From: Candidatus Sumerlaeota bacterium
Lineage (GTDB): Bacteria; Sumerlaeota; Sumerlaeia; JADFCT01
NCBI GenBank assembly: GCA_026398575.1
Contig: JAPLSP010000058.1
Span: 1 to 46,937 of the forward strand
Direction of reading: 5' to 3'
DNA length: 46,937 nucleotides
Positions 1 to 7,547 of this stretch are shown here, one piece after another (position 1 is the first letter of the stretch; each line of letters starts with the position of its first letter). The notes beneath the pieces were generated by a model that did no database searches, had not been told where the DNA came from, and saw only the letters and a program-made list of their open reading frames with translations. Made by a program: the position numbers and the translations under genes.

Positions 1-277
1 GACATCACCTCTTCTCTTTTGTGTTGCCGGATCATTATCGAATCATTCCTGGACGTGCATTGCTGCGTTATTCACGCGCCGCTGGATGCTTTCGCCTTGC
101 CTCAGCTGCCTGTGCCGAACAAAATTCGGCTAAAGGCTTACCTGATATCTATCTGTTTCTGACGCTTTTCTATTCTCAGTGCTATTCGGCTTGCGTTAGC
201 AGGCATGCGGTGCTATCTACTTTAGTCATCAGAGGCTGTCATGAAGCTTGGAGGTATTTATTGACAAGCTGCGATTC

Positions 278-511
278 ATGAAGAGAATGCATAAAACCTC
301 GGAATATGTTGTTTGCATCAATAATGCCGGCTATCCCGCGTCGCTGGAATTGCACAAGATTTACCGTGTACTGCCGGACGAAGACGCGGAGTCCGACGGC
401 GACATCAGGATTATTGATGAAAGCGGCGAGGACTATCTCTATCCCATGTCTTACTTCGCCCCAATCAAAGTACCCGCAGCGGTGGAGAAGTCGCTGCTTC
501 ACGCATCTTGA
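278..511 (+). CDS. Small conserved hypothetical protein
   Basis: This is a 77-residue acidic protein with no signal peptide or membrane segment. Its core reads EYVVCINNAGYPASLEL, then KIYRVLPDEDAES, then a C-terminal ESGEDYLYP segment followed by a short helix. I recall small uncharacterised bacterial proteins with the same layout (a YVVC..N start, a Y.VLPDE centre, an SGEDYLYP end), so I take it to be a real gene of unknown function. The start is uncertain. A GGAGG at 250-254 lies too far from ATG 278, and a TTG at 248 would add ten residues. It sits alone upstream of the radical SAM gene, on the same strand, with about 120 bases between. Bases 1-277 hold no convincing gene, only a weak hairpin around 113-129. 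Confidence 0.66.
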   Translation: MKRMHKTSEYVVCINNAGYPASLELHKIYRVLPDEDAESDGDIRIIDESGEDYLYPMSYFAPIKVPAAVEKSLLHAS

Positions 512-631
512 GCGCCGTCTGCCGCCATATAGCGTTGTCACGACTGACGCCCCATAGCGCAGTGGATCATGCCCTTGCTCGGTCAGCGAGAGGCAATTGC
601 GCCATTTCATTTATAGGCCATCATTGAGGAC

Positions 632-2065
632 ATGAAGAATAGAAACCAAATTTCCATCCCTGAAAGAGCGCAATCTATGAAGTTGTATTTGATCAATCCC
701 TCCAACCCGCTGGTCAGCATTGTCCATGTCAAGGAGAGCCGCTGGAACCGCTACCGCGTGTGGAAGCCGCTCAGTCTGCTGACGCTGGCGGGTTTGACGC
801 CGCCCGAGTGGGAAGTTACGATTGTGGACGAGAACCTCCACGTGCCAGACTATTCCGCGATGCCACGTCCGGACCTGGTCGGCATAACCGCCTTCACCTC
901 GCAGGCCAACCGCGCGTACGAGTTAGCCGCCTGCTTCCGGAGCCTGGGAGTGCCGGTCGTCATGGGCGGCATTCATGCGACGATGCGCCTGGAGGAGGCC
1001 TCAGAGCGGGTGGATTCGGTTGTCACGGGCGAAGCCGAAAGCCTCTGGCCGCAGGTTCTGGAAGACGCTCGCAATGGCGTCCTCAAGCGCCGGTATGACG
1101 GAGGACGGGCCGATCTCAACAACGTGCCGATCGCGCGCCATGATTTGCTGACCAAGGGCTATGCCTTCGGGGCCATCCAGACCACACGCGGCTGTCCTTT
1201 GAACTGCAGTTTTTGCAGCGTGACGGCGTTCAACGGCGCCCAATACCGCCAGCGCCCCATTGCGGACGTCGTGCGAGAATTCCAGACGATCCGCGAGAAA
1301 CACGTCCTGGTGGTGGACGACAACCTCATCGGCACACGCCCCGAACACATCGCCCGCGCCAAGGACCTCTTCCGCGCCCTGGCGCAGGCGAACCTGCGAA
1401 AGGAATGGATCGGCCAGGCCACCATCAACTTTGCCGACGACGACGAACTCCTGGCGCTGGCGGCGAAGGCGGGATGCCGCGGCGTCTTCATCGGCTTCGA
1501 ATCCCCCACGCCGGAAGGGCTTCGCGAACTCGGCAAAAAATTCAATCTTCTAAAAGGCCGCGACTTCCGCGACTCCGTGCAGCGCATCCAGCGGCACGGA
1601 ATCCTGATCGTGGGCTCCTTTATCATCGGCCTGGACGTTGACCAGCCGGGCATCGGCAAGCGGATCGCCGAGACGGCCAGCCACTACGGCGTGGACTATC
1701 TCAATACGCTGTTTTTGACGCCCCTGCCCGGCACGCGTCTGTGGGATGATATGAAATCGCAGGACCGCATTGCGCTCAACGCCTTCCCGGATGATTGGCG
1801 ATATTACACGCTGACCTACCCGGTGGCGCAGTACAAGCATTTTTCCCTGGATGGCATCATCGCGGAAATGCAGACCTGCGAGCGTGCTTTCTATTCCGTG
1901 CCGCGCATTTTCCGCAGAGTATGGCACAACCTGTGGCGTTTCCGCAGGCCGTTGCTCACCTTGATCGGCAATCTCTCGTACAGAAGCAATCTCCTGCTCA
2001 GCAGCGCGGCTTATGCTAAATTCAAGCGCCGGCAAAGCAATCATGAGAAAACAGTAACTGAATAG
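632..2065 (+). CDS. B12-binding domain radical SAM protein
   Basis: The N-terminal third has the fold pattern of a cobalamin-binding domain: MKLYLINPSNP, VTIVDEN, a conserved VGITAFTS strand, then GGIHAT and VTGEAE. This is followed by a radical SAM core with the [4Fe-4S] motif C188-x3-C192-x2-C195 in TTRGCPLNCSFCSV. Further core strands follow (VVDDNLIG, GCRGVFIGFES, GSFIIGLD). Such enzymes use SAM, and often cobalamin, for methylations or rearrangements of lipids, cofactors or natural products. The substrate cannot be read from the sequence. Two starts are possible: ATG 632, and ATG 677, which begins directly at MKLYLINP and fits the family better. The domain order is the usual one and there is no sign of damage. 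A second protein of the same class lies at 25326-26924. Confidence 0.88.
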   Translation: MKNRNQISIPERAQSMKLYLINPSNPLVSIVHVKESRWNRYRVWKPLSLLTLAGLTPPEWEVTIVDENLHVPDYSAMPRPDLVGITAFTSQANRAYELAACFRSLGVPVVMGGIHATMRLEEASERVDSVVTGEAESLWPQVLEDARNGVLKRRYDGGRADLNNVPIARHDLLTKGYAFGAIQTTRGCPLNCSFCSVTAFNGAQYRQRPIADVVREFQTIREKHVLVVDDNLIGTRPEHIARAKDLFRALAQANLRKEWIGQATINFADDDELLALAAKAGCRGVFIGFESPTPEGLRELGKKFNLLKGRDFRDSVQRIQRHGILIVGSFIIGLDVDQPGIGKRIAETASHYGVDYLNTLFLTPLPGTRLWDDMKSQDRIALNAFPDDWRYYTLTYPVAQYKHFSLDGIIAEMQTCERAFYSVPRIFRRVWHNLWRFRRPLLTLIGNLSYRSNLLLSSAAYAKFKRRQSNHEKTVTE

Positions 2066-2140
2066 TAATGGAATCTGACATGCGCGTTGGCTGGTGAGCA
2101 ACCAGCGGTGTATATCTTTTGCGATAAGAGAGAGGTCGCT

Positions 2141-3418
2141 ATGAAGAAGACAATCGCTTTGATGGGTTCGTTGGCGCTGCCGGTCATGATGGCGATGGCC
2201 GAGACAAGCGTGCGATCCCAGGAGCCGGCGGGCTTCCGCCGCATCGCGGTCAGGGAATATTGCGAAAAAATGAAAGCCGGATGGATCGGCAAGATGGTGG
2301 GGTGCGCATGGGGGGCGCCGACGGAATTCAAGTTCAAGGAAAAGATCGTCCCCGAAGACAAGATGCCGAAGTGGGACGAAAATTTCGTCAACAAAAGCGA
2401 CAGCAACGATGACCTCTACGTCCAAATGACGTTCATGGAGTCGCTCGATAAGTACGGCCTCGGCGTCAGCCAGCGCCAAGCCGGCATTGACTTCGCCAAC
2501 AGCACTTACAAGCTCTGGCACGCCAACAAGGCCGGGCGCGACAATCTGCGCAAGGGCATTGCCCCGCCGGATTCCGGCCATCCGAAATTCAACAGTCACG
2601 CCGATGATATTGACTATCAGATCGAGGCCGATTTTGCCGGGCTTGCCTCGCCGGGATTGCCCAACCTGTGCATCGAGCTGGGCGAGAAATTCGGACGGCT
2701 GATGAACTATGGCGACGGCGTCTATGGCGGACAGTGGGTTTCGGCGATGTACGCCGAAGCGTTCTTCGAGAGCGATCCGGCCAGGATCGTTCAGGCCGGG
2801 CTGAAGTGCATCCCCGAAAAGAGCCAGTATCACGAAGCCATCGCCGACGTTCTGAAATGGCATCAAGCCGATCCGGACAACTGGGAAAAAACATGGCAGC
2901 TCGTCGAGGACAAGTATCAGAAGAACAAGGACTACCGCCGCTCTTCGTGCGACAAGGGCGTCTATAACATTGACGCCAAACTCAACGGCGCCTACATCGC
3001 CATCGGCATGCTCTACGGCAAGGGCGATCTCGACAAAACGATCATCATCGCCACGCGCTGCGGGCAGGATTCCGACTGCAATCCAGGCAACGCCGCCGGG
3101 CCCATGTTCACAACCGTTCCGTTCTCGAAGCTCGCCGCGCGCTATGCCGGGAAGTTGGATCAGGACCGCGTCTTCCAAGGTACGACAATAACGCCTAAGA
3201 AGCTCTTCGCTGCGACGGAAAAAATCGCGCGCGAAGCGGTTGTGAAATACGGCGGAAAAATCGAGAAGGACGCGAACGGCGAAGAAGTATTCGTGATCCC
3301 CATTCAAACGCCCAAGCCAATCGCGCTCGAGCAATGCTGGGAACCGGGCAATGTCGCCAACAGCAAATTCACCGAAGAAGAAATAAAGCAGATCAAAGCG
3401 CCAGCCGCGCCGAGATAG
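2141..3418 (+). CDS. Exported ADP-ribosylglycohydrolase-fold protein
   Basis: The 425-residue product starts with a signal peptide (MKKTIALMG, a hydrophobic stretch, then AMAET), so it probably acts outside the cytoplasm. The mature part matches the ADP-ribosylglycohydrolase fold. Near the N-terminus are KAGWIGKMVGCAWGAPTE and an Asp pair in SNDDLYVQ (about residues 87-94). Near the C-terminus is the second metal-binding motif, GQDSDCNPGNAAG (about 308-320). ARH enzymes use two magnesium ions to cleave ADP-ribose or related N- and O-glycosidic bonds. Exported members are usually found in carbohydrate-degrading bacteria, and their substrates are not settled. ATG 2141 is preferred over an in-frame ATG at 2087 because AGAGAGGT precedes it and it begins the signal peptide. 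The 25-bp REP array begins just after the stop. Confidence 0.85.
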   Translation: MKKTIALMGSLALPVMMAMAETSVRSQEPAGFRRIAVREYCEKMKAGWIGKMVGCAWGAPTEFKFKEKIVPEDKMPKWDENFVNKSDSNDDLYVQMTFMESLDKYGLGVSQRQAGIDFANSTYKLWHANKAGRDNLRKGIAPPDSGHPKFNSHADDIDYQIEADFAGLASPGLPNLCIELGEKFGRLMNYGDGVYGGQWVSAMYAEAFFESDPARIVQAGLKCIPEKSQYHEAIADVLKWHQADPDNWEKTWQLVEDKYQKNKDYRRSSCDKGVYNIDAKLNGAYIAIGMLYGKGDLDKTIIIATRCGQDSDCNPGNAAGPMFTTVPFSKLAARYAGKLDQDRVFQGTTITPKKLFAATEKIAREAVVKYGGKIEKDANGEEVFVIPIQTPKPIALEQCWEPGNVANSKFTEEEIKQIKAPAAPR

Positions 3419-3420
3419 CG

Positions 3421-3568
3421 TTTGGAGTTCAACCTTTAGGTGGTGTTTGGAGTTCCACCTTTAGGTGGTGTTTGGAGTTCCACCTTTAGGTGGTGTTTGG
3501 AGTTCCACCTTTAGGTGGTGTTTGGAGTTCCACCTTTAGGTGGTGTTTGAGCCAACCTTCAGGTTGGC
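3421..3568 (+). repeat. REP array, left flank of the RAYT gene
   Basis: Five head-to-tail copies of a 25-bp unit start at 3421, 3446, 3471, 3496 and 3521. From the second copy on, each unit carries the perfect palindrome CCACCTTTAGGTGG joined by the linker TGTTTGGAGTT. The first copy has one changed base (AACCT for CCACCT). A sixth, diverged unit carries the longer palindrome GCCAACCTTCAGGTTGGC (3551-3568). The array ends 25 bases before the transposase start. Its mirror image follows the gene at 4209-4247. Confidence 0.92.
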
Positions 3569-3593
3569 GTCCAAACCATAAGGAGATCCAGAC

Positions 3594-4199
3594 ATGTACA
3601 ACTGGCGCAAGCTCACCCCCACCCAGCGCGGCGAATGCCTCGCCAAGCGCATTTCCCAAAAACATCCCTGGCATTGCCCGCCCCACGAAGATCGCGGCAC
3701 AGGCGCCTATCACCTATCAGCCGCCTGCTATGAACACGCGCATTTCATCGGATCGAGCGACAAGCGTATGTCCGAATGCGAAGCACGTCTTCTGAAAACC
3801 ATTGCAGCCCACACTCAGGAAAACATCGCCTGGTCCATTTTGCCGAATCATTATCATTTCCTGATTCGAACGCTTGATATAAAAGCGTTGCTTTATGAGA
3901 TAGGACAATTCCACGGGCGGTCTTCTTATGACTGGAACGGCGAAGATGGTACGCGAGGCAGAAAAGTCTGGCACAATTGCGTCGAGCGCAAGATGAGGGG
4001 GCCGCGGCATTTTTGGGCGACTTTGAACTATGTGCATAATAATCCAGTGCATCATGGATATGCGGAGCAATGGCAGGATTGGCCTTATGGAAATGCCAGG
4101 GAGTATTTGGAGAAATTGGGGAGGAACGAGGCGAAGAGGATATGGCGGGATTATCCTGTTTTGGATTATGGGATGGGGTGGGATGATAAGGATATGTGA
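3594..4199 (+). CDS. REP-associated tyrosine transposase (RAYT)
   Basis: The 201-residue protein belongs to the Y1 (IS200-like) single-stranded DNA nucleases. It has the HUH motif in LPNHYHFL (H86, H88), a likely nucleophile Tyr112 in RSSYDWN, and the RAYT signature YVHNNPVHHGY (146-156) followed by WPYGNAREYL. RAYTs are single-copy, domesticated relatives of IS200 transposases that bind and cut REP hairpins and are credited with spreading them. The context fits exactly: REP palindromes lie on both sides in mirrored orientation, and more occur at 37900-37963. AAGGAG is placed just before the ATG. The frame is intact and full length. I see no terminal inverted repeats of a classical insertion sequence, so this is a REP/RAYT unit. 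Confidence 0.93.
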   Translation: MYNWRKLTPTQRGECLAKRISQKHPWHCPPHEDRGTGAYHLSAACYEHAHFIGSSDKRMSECEARLLKTIAAHTQENIAWSILPNHYHFLIRTLDIKALLYEIGQFHGRSSYDWNGEDGTRGRKVWHNCVERKMRGPRHFWATLNYVHNNPVHHGYAEQWQDWPYGNAREYLEKLGRNEAKRIWRDYPVLDYGMGWDDKDM

Positions 4200-4208
4200 G
4201 GATGGACT

Positions 4209-4277
4209 CCAACCTGAAGGTTGGAAACAAACACCACCTGAAGGTGGAACTCCAAACGGAACTCCAAACGGGACTTC
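4209..4277 (-). repeat. REP pair, right flank of the RAYT gene
   Basis: Two palindromes, CCAACCTGAAGGTTGG (4209-4224) and CCACCTGAAGGTGG (4234-4247), are followed by two copies of the linker read backwards (GGAACTCCAAAC). Loop sequence and linker are the reverse complement of those at 3421-3568, so the transposase is bracketed by inverted REPs. The element stops directly at the start codon of the next gene. Confidence 0.9.
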
Positions 4278-4278
4278 A

Positions 4279-5499
4279 ATGACTGGACGTGAGCGAATTC
4301 TGAAAGCGATTGCATTCGAGGAAACGGATCGCGTCGCGATTGATTTGGGCGGCATGCGCTCGACGTGCATCAGCTGTTTCGCCTATCCCGACCTTGTGCG
4401 GGCGCTCGGGCTTCCGCCGCGACGTCCGCGCGTTTACGATACTTCGCAGATGCTGGCGCTGCCCGACCCGGATGTGCTCGATGCGCTTCAGGGCGACGTG
4501 GTCACTGTTGCGCTCGATGGCTCGACGGACGCCTTCGCGCAGCCCGAGCTATGGCGCGACTACGATTTCGGCGGACGCCTCGAAGCCCAGGTAAGAAATC
4601 CTTTGGATTTCAAAATGCTGGAAGACGGCACAATCTCCCAGCCCGCTTCGGGAAGCAAAATGCCACCCAAAGCGCACGTCTTCGAGACGGAACACGCCGG
4701 CCAGCAGTTCAATCTCGCCGGCGATATTCCCAAACCGGATTTGCAGGAGATTCGCAAGGCGCAGGAGAAATCGCTGTTGCGCCCGGAGGAGATTCGAGCG
4801 GCGCGCGACCTGTGCCGCCGCGTGCGCGAGTCCACCGACCGCGCCGTTTTCTTCAACGGCGTGCAGGCGGGCTTGTGTATTCATGGCTTCGGCGGCGTGG
4901 CCGTATTCCCGACGCTGTGCCTGGCGGAACCCGATTTCGTGGCCGAGCTGCACGAACTCATCATCCGGCACTCCATCCGGCAGATGGAAGCGCTGCTCAG
5001 CGAGATCGGGCCGTATATTGACATCTGCCTCGTCTCGGCGGACGATTGGGGCAGCCAAAGCCAGACCTTCGCGCCGCCGCATGTTTTCGAGACGCTCTTC
5101 AAACCGTACTACACGCGCATCAACGCCGCCATTCATCGCGCCGCGCCCAACGTCAAGACATTCCTCCACTCCTGCGGCGCCATCTACAACATCCTCGACC
5201 TCATCATCGGGAGCGGATTCGACATCCTCAATCCCGTGCAATGGACCGCCGGCGGGCGCTCGTGGAAGGAATGGAAGGATAAATGCCGCCGCCGGATCAC
5301 GCTGTGGGGAGGCGGCGTCAACACGCAGGCGACGCTGCCGTTCGGGACCGTCGCCGACGTCGAGCGCGAAGCCGGCGAGATCGCCTCCTATATGCGCCGC
5401 GACGGCGGCTATGTTTTTTGCGCGATTCACAATCTGCTGGCGGAAATCCCGGGCGAAAAAGTGGCGGCAATGTATCGCGCCGCAGCCCGCGCGAAATAG
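4279..5499 (+). CDS. Uroporphyrinogen decarboxylase-family (MtaA-like) methyltransferase
   Basis: The 406-residue protein opens with MTGRERILKAIAFEETDRV, the usual start of the UROD/MtaA family. It continues with a TIM-barrel pattern including LVSADDWGSQS, FLHSCGAIYN (H297, C299) and NPVQWTAGG. The His-x-Cys pair is the zinc site of corrinoid-specific methyltransferases, and true heme-pathway HemE enzymes lack it. A role in moving methyl groups between a corrinoid protein and an acceptor such as a thiol or tetrahydrofolate is therefore likelier than heme synthesis. The corrinoid protein at 30408-31076 is a possible partner, although distant. The open frame extends upstream to 4030, but that part overlaps the transposase gene and REP DNA. 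ATG 4279 is where family similarity starts. No strong ribosome-binding site is visible. Confidence 0.85.
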   Translation: MTGRERILKAIAFEETDRVAIDLGGMRSTCISCFAYPDLVRALGLPPRRPRVYDTSQMLALPDPDVLDALQGDVVTVALDGSTDAFAQPELWRDYDFGGRLEAQVRNPLDFKMLEDGTISQPASGSKMPPKAHVFETEHAGQQFNLAGDIPKPDLQEIRKAQEKSLLRPEEIRAARDLCRRVRESTDRAVFFNGVQAGLCIHGFGGVAVFPTLCLAEPDFVAELHELIIRHSIRQMEALLSEIGPYIDICLVSADDWGSQSQTFAPPHVFETLFKPYYTRINAAIHRAAPNVKTFLHSCGAIYNILDLIIGSGFDILNPVQWTAGGRSWKEWKDKCRRRITLWGGGVNTQATLPFGTVADVEREAGEIASYMRRDGGYVFCAIHNLLAEIPGEKVAAMYRAAARAK

Positions 5500-5726
5500 A
5501 GTTGTAGTCCCCTCAGCCTGACCAGTTTATTTTTCATTGCGTCTCAGACGCCGGTGTGAGTAACATTCCGATAATACAGTTGCATAGTTGCGATTGCGCT
5601 GCCGAAGGGCGCCACCCAGAGCAGCTGCGAATGCTGTGTTCTGGGATCCGCCGAGGAACGAAACATGCGGCGCCCGCTTCAATCAACCGCCGAAGGCGGG
5701 CATACTCTGCAAAGGGAGGAAGCAGC

Positions 5727-6524
5727 GTGCGCGTCAATAAACCCACTTCCAATCCGCAGTTCAACAAGCGCAGCTTCGGCTTTCTGACCTTGGGTATCGG
5801 GTCGTATTTTTCGACGCACTACTACCACACTTCTCTGTTGCTGGTCGCCGGTTCCCTCCGCGTCCAGGTGGACGCGCCCAGCCCTTACTGCAAGATTCTG
5901 GCCGAGGCGACGTCCAAGGCGGGCATGAAACTGACGCCGCGCGACATTGACCATTACATCTGCACGCATATCCATGGCGATCATTCCAACGGTTGCGAAG
6001 ACGTTGCTCTCTACAAGTACTTCATTGAACACACCCAGCCCAAGCTCTATATCCTCCCCGAAGTCGCGCCCGTCCTTTGGCGCAACAAGCTCTATGGCAC
6101 ACTGGGAATTCTGACGGACGAGCTCTGCAATCCCTTCCCCAAGGAAAGCAAACTCGAAGACTTTTTCGACGTGCAACTGGTCGAACCCGAGACGCCGGTC
6201 GTGATCGAAGACGTGACCATGCGCGTCCGCCGCACCAAACACAGCGTCCCGTGCTATGCGATGAAGTTCGAGCGCAACGGCCGTATGCTGGGCTACAGCT
6301 GCGATACGATCTACGATCCCGGCCTGATCGAATGGCTGAGCGAATGCGATCTCATCTTCCACGAAACCACCCCCTCCGGCCCGCACACGCATTATGAAGA
6401 ACTGGCGGCGCTGGACGTCCCGATCAAAAAGAAAATGGTCCTGATCCACATGGCCGACAATTTCCACTCCGACGACCCCCACCTGCGCGTGGCCAAACAA
6501 GGGGCGTTCTACGAAATAAAATAA
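5727..6524 (+). CDS. Metallo-beta-lactamase-fold hydrolase
   Basis: The 265-residue protein contains the metal-binding motif THIHGDHSNG (H81-x-H83-x-D85-H86), a preceding Asp strand (VQVDAPSPY), and downstream metal ligands in GYSCDTIYD and LIFHETTPSG, ending with VLIHMADNF. This layout resembles the RNase Z/phosphodiesterase-like branch of the fold. The substrate is unknown and there is no export signal, so it is probably cytoplasmic. The frame is open back to 5556, but family similarity begins near residue 1 as set here. The GTG at 5727 is preceded six bases upstream by AGGGAGGA, so I choose it. A 14-bp palindrome (6532-6545) follows the stop. The 5500-5726 gap shows only a short CCGCC/GGCGG hairpin. 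Confidence 0.82.
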   Translation: MRVNKPTSNPQFNKRSFGFLTLGIGSYFSTHYYHTSLLLVAGSLRVQVDAPSPYCKILAEATSKAGMKLTPRDIDHYICTHIHGDHSNGCEDVALYKYFIEHTQPKLYILPEVAPVLWRNKLYGTLGILTDELCNPFPKESKLEDFFDVQLVEPETPVVIEDVTMRVRRTKHSVPCYAMKFERNGRMLGYSCDTIYDPGLIEWLSECDLIFHETTPSGPHTHYEELAALDVPIKKKMVLIHMADNFHSDDPHLRVAKQGAFYEIK

Positions 6525-6638
6525 TCCGTCGCTCCTTCGAAGGAGATGGCAATTTTCATAATCCGGCAGAACCGGATCCATTCAGGACATATCACCGGAA
6601 AGGTGGGCGGCCTTCACCTGTCATGCAAACGCCCATAA

Positions 6639-6701
6639 ATGCAGGCAGAATCATTGAGGGCAGAATGATAATGATCCTGCCCTCAATGATTCTGCCTGCA
6701 T
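6639..6701. repeat. Perfect 25-bp inverted repeat (ATGATTCTGCC family)
   Basis: The arms at 6639-6663 and 6677-6701 are perfect reverse complements around a 13-base loop. The arm contains CAATGATTCTGCCTGCA. A half copy, identical to 6664-6700 at 36 of 37 positions, lies at 40360-40396 beside birA. It probably forms a strong hairpin and could end transcription from upstream, but no T-tract follows. It is best treated as a dispersed intergenic repeat. Confidence 0.9.
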
Positions 6702-6779
6702 ATCGCCGCAGACCCAGCATTGGCGCGGCAAGAATGGGATCGTTTTCCAGGGAAGATTCGTGAGTCGAAGGAGCCATCC

Positions 6780-7499
6780 ATGACAAGAAAAGAAATCGTC
6801 ATTAAAGCCGGAATTTGTTCTTTCCTGTTATTGGTGGTGGTGCTGATTGCCATACCGAATTTCTTTGAAGCATGCGTTCGCGGAAAAGTCTCCCGGGCAA
6901 AAGCCGACATGCGCTCTCTCGCGACAGGACTCGAGGCCTATTATGTGGATAATGGCGCCTATCCCGCCTGGGTCTGCGGCGGCAATGGGGTATGCTCGAA
7001 CAATTGGATTACGACCGAGGGCTTGGGTTCAGCCAATGGATTCGCAGGCAAGAAAGCCGCCGCGGCTAAAATCCACACCTTTCGCGTGCTTACAGGCGAT
7101 CGTCACCAAGATCCCAACAATCAATTCTTCAGTTTGACGACGCCGATTTCGTATGTCACATGTTTTTTCACCGATCCATTCGCCGCCACCAAAGGCGCCA
7201 GCTATGGCTATTACGCGCAAAAGACCGGATGGATCGTCTATTCCTTCGGCGATGATTGTGATGAGAACGCCAAATTTGCAGGCGACTTGGACCCTTATAT
7301 CGAAGCGCCGCTGCTGCCACAACTCCGGGAGAAATATGGCGATAGCGTCTATGATTATCATATCGCCCAACCGACATTGCTGCTGATCACAAGCAGTGGC
7401 AAGGAAGCGACCGGATTGGATTTTGACGGCGGGTGCTTTACCTACGATCCGACAAACGGCTCCGAATCCGAAGGCGATATTTATCGCTGCAAGCAATGA
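6780..7499 (+). CDS. Type II secretion G-like pseudopilin paralogue 1
   Basis: The 239-residue protein has one N-terminal hydrophobic helix ending in AIPNFFEAC. This is followed by the pseudopilin sequence VSRAKADMRSLATGLEAYY, a cysteine pair in WVCGGNGVCSN, and a C-terminal YDPTNGSESEGDIY. Major pseudopilins such as GspG share this layout, with a globular domain packed on a long helix in the inner membrane or periplasm. The canonical prepilin peptidase site (Gly then F/L-T-L-x-E) is missing: the likely cleavage region is IKAGICSFLLL, with no glutamate at +5. GAAGGAG lies just upstream of ATG 6780. It is followed by a close paralogue 48 bases later, with others at 12415 and 15801. No secretion machinery genes are in the window. 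The function may be secretion-related or a free membrane-anchored protein. Confidence 0.82.
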   Translation: MTRKEIVIKAGICSFLLLVVVLIAIPNFFEACVRGKVSRAKADMRSLATGLEAYYVDNGAYPAWVCGGNGVCSNNWITTEGLGSANGFAGKKAAAAKIHTFRVLTGDRHQDPNNQFFSLTTPISYVTCFFTDPFAATKGASYGYYAQKTGWIVYSFGDDCDENAKFAGDLDPYIEAPLLPQLREKYGDSVYDYHIAQPTLLLITSSGKEATGLDFDGGCFTYDPTNGSESEGDIYRCKQ

Positions 7500-7547
7500 A
7501 TCGCGGAACGAGTAATTGGGTTCATCAGCAATGTGAGTGGAGGCTTT

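Noticed and set aside
1..277. An 86-codon frame at 21-281
   Set aside because: It has Cys/Ser/Arg-rich content without family pattern, no ribosome-binding site, and ends over the start of the more convincing small gene.
239..610. A 123-codon minus-strand frame opposite the small 278-511 gene
   Set aside because: Its translation has no recognisable pattern, while the opposite strand encodes a conserved-looking small protein.
1550..3334. A 594-codon open frame on the minus strand
   Set aside because: It lies opposite the radical SAM and ARH-fold genes, both with clear family motifs. Its translation has no domain-like pattern. It is a GC-rich shadow frame.
3421..3568. A CRISPR array
   Set aside because: The 25-bp units are directly adjacent with no unique spacers, each is a palindrome with a linker, and no cas gene is present.
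4030..4278. An N-terminal extension of the UROD-family protein
   Set aside because: It overlaps the transposase gene and REP DNA. Family similarity begins exactly at ATG 4279.
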